Positions 13,566-13,608 of a stretch of DNA of 13,608 nucleotides are shown in pieces (position 1 is the stretch's first letter; every line of letters begins with the position of its first letter). This DNA comes from an uncultured Pseudomonadota bacterium (GTDB lineage: Bacteria; Myxococcota_A; Polyangia; HGW-17), in contig CALKWH010000282.1 in assembly GCA_938004375.1 (NCBI GenBank), positions 1-13,608 on the forward strand, written 5' to 3'. The notes under the pieces are model-generated. The model was not told where the DNA came from. It made no database searches and saw only the letters and a list, made by a program, of their open reading frames with translations. A program made the position numbers and the translations under genes.

Positions 13566-13608
13566 AGATCGGAAGAGCGTCGTGTAGGGAAAGAGTGTAG
13601 ATCTCGGT
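13566..13608. other. Illumina sequencing adapter, not genomic DNA
   Basis: The last 43 bases begin AGATCGGAAGAGCGTCGTGT and continue as the reverse complement of the Illumina TruSeq universal (P5-side) adapter up to the window end. On the plus strand it translates as the familiar adapter peptide IGRASCRERV. It is a library artefact retained at a contig end and should be trimmed; it cuts hydF. Confidence 0.97.

Noticed and set aside
13265..13600. Plus-strand frame of 111 codons ending in the adapter
   Set aside because: Antisense to hydF and partly adapter-encoded (IGRASCRERV).

Overview
The window is a high-GC stretch from an uncultured-looking, anaerobic deltaproteobacterial lineage, most likely Myxococcota-like. 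The reasons are a lipoprotein with eight myxobacterial-type Cys repeats fused to an RCC1 propeller, a small ribbon-helix-helix protein of a type I associate with deltaproteobacteria, several short-lipobox lipoproteins, and a hydF gene (maturation of [FeFe] hydrogenase, so anaerobic metabolism). The last 43 bases are Illumina adapter, so this is the end of a short-read contig, probably a metagenome assembly.

Left part (1-5837), all on the minus strand: gatC-gatA-gatB-mtnA form a tightly coupled operon with ORF overlaps of 14, 4 and 4 nt. It encodes the tRNA-dependent amidotransferase GatCAB plus an MtnA-type sugar-phosphate isomerase. A small ribbon-helix-helix regulator and gpsA follow, with their own likely promoter. 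After gpsA, at the left edge, a promoter, a ribosome binding site and the first 20 residues of a NifU/IscU-like Fe-S scaffold protein are visible.

Middle (5858-8235), minus strand: a two-gene unit. The downstream gene is an HtrA-like serine protease without a signal peptide, carrying a four-cysteine zinc ribbon and a C-terminal alpha/beta domain. The upstream gene encodes a 369-residue protein with a short TPR-like segment and what looks like the same alpha/beta domain (YbjN-like), followed by a long helical region. The shared domain suggests that the two proteins act together. I consider this the most interesting part of the window.

Right part (8236-13147): a minus-strand pair encodes an 817-residue Cys-rich/RCC1 lipoprotein and a 300-residue lipoprotein. 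Divergent from it, on the plus strand, are a four-helix membrane protein and a lipoprotein with a beta-barrel-like pattern. A shared 150-bp region between the two sets holds back-to-back promoters. These are cell-envelope genes of unknown role.

Right edge (13148-13608): a perfect hairpin separates the plus-strand lipoprotein gene from the convergent 3' end of hydF, which is cut off by adapter sequence. No tRNA, rRNA, CRISPR array, insertion sequence or integrase was seen.
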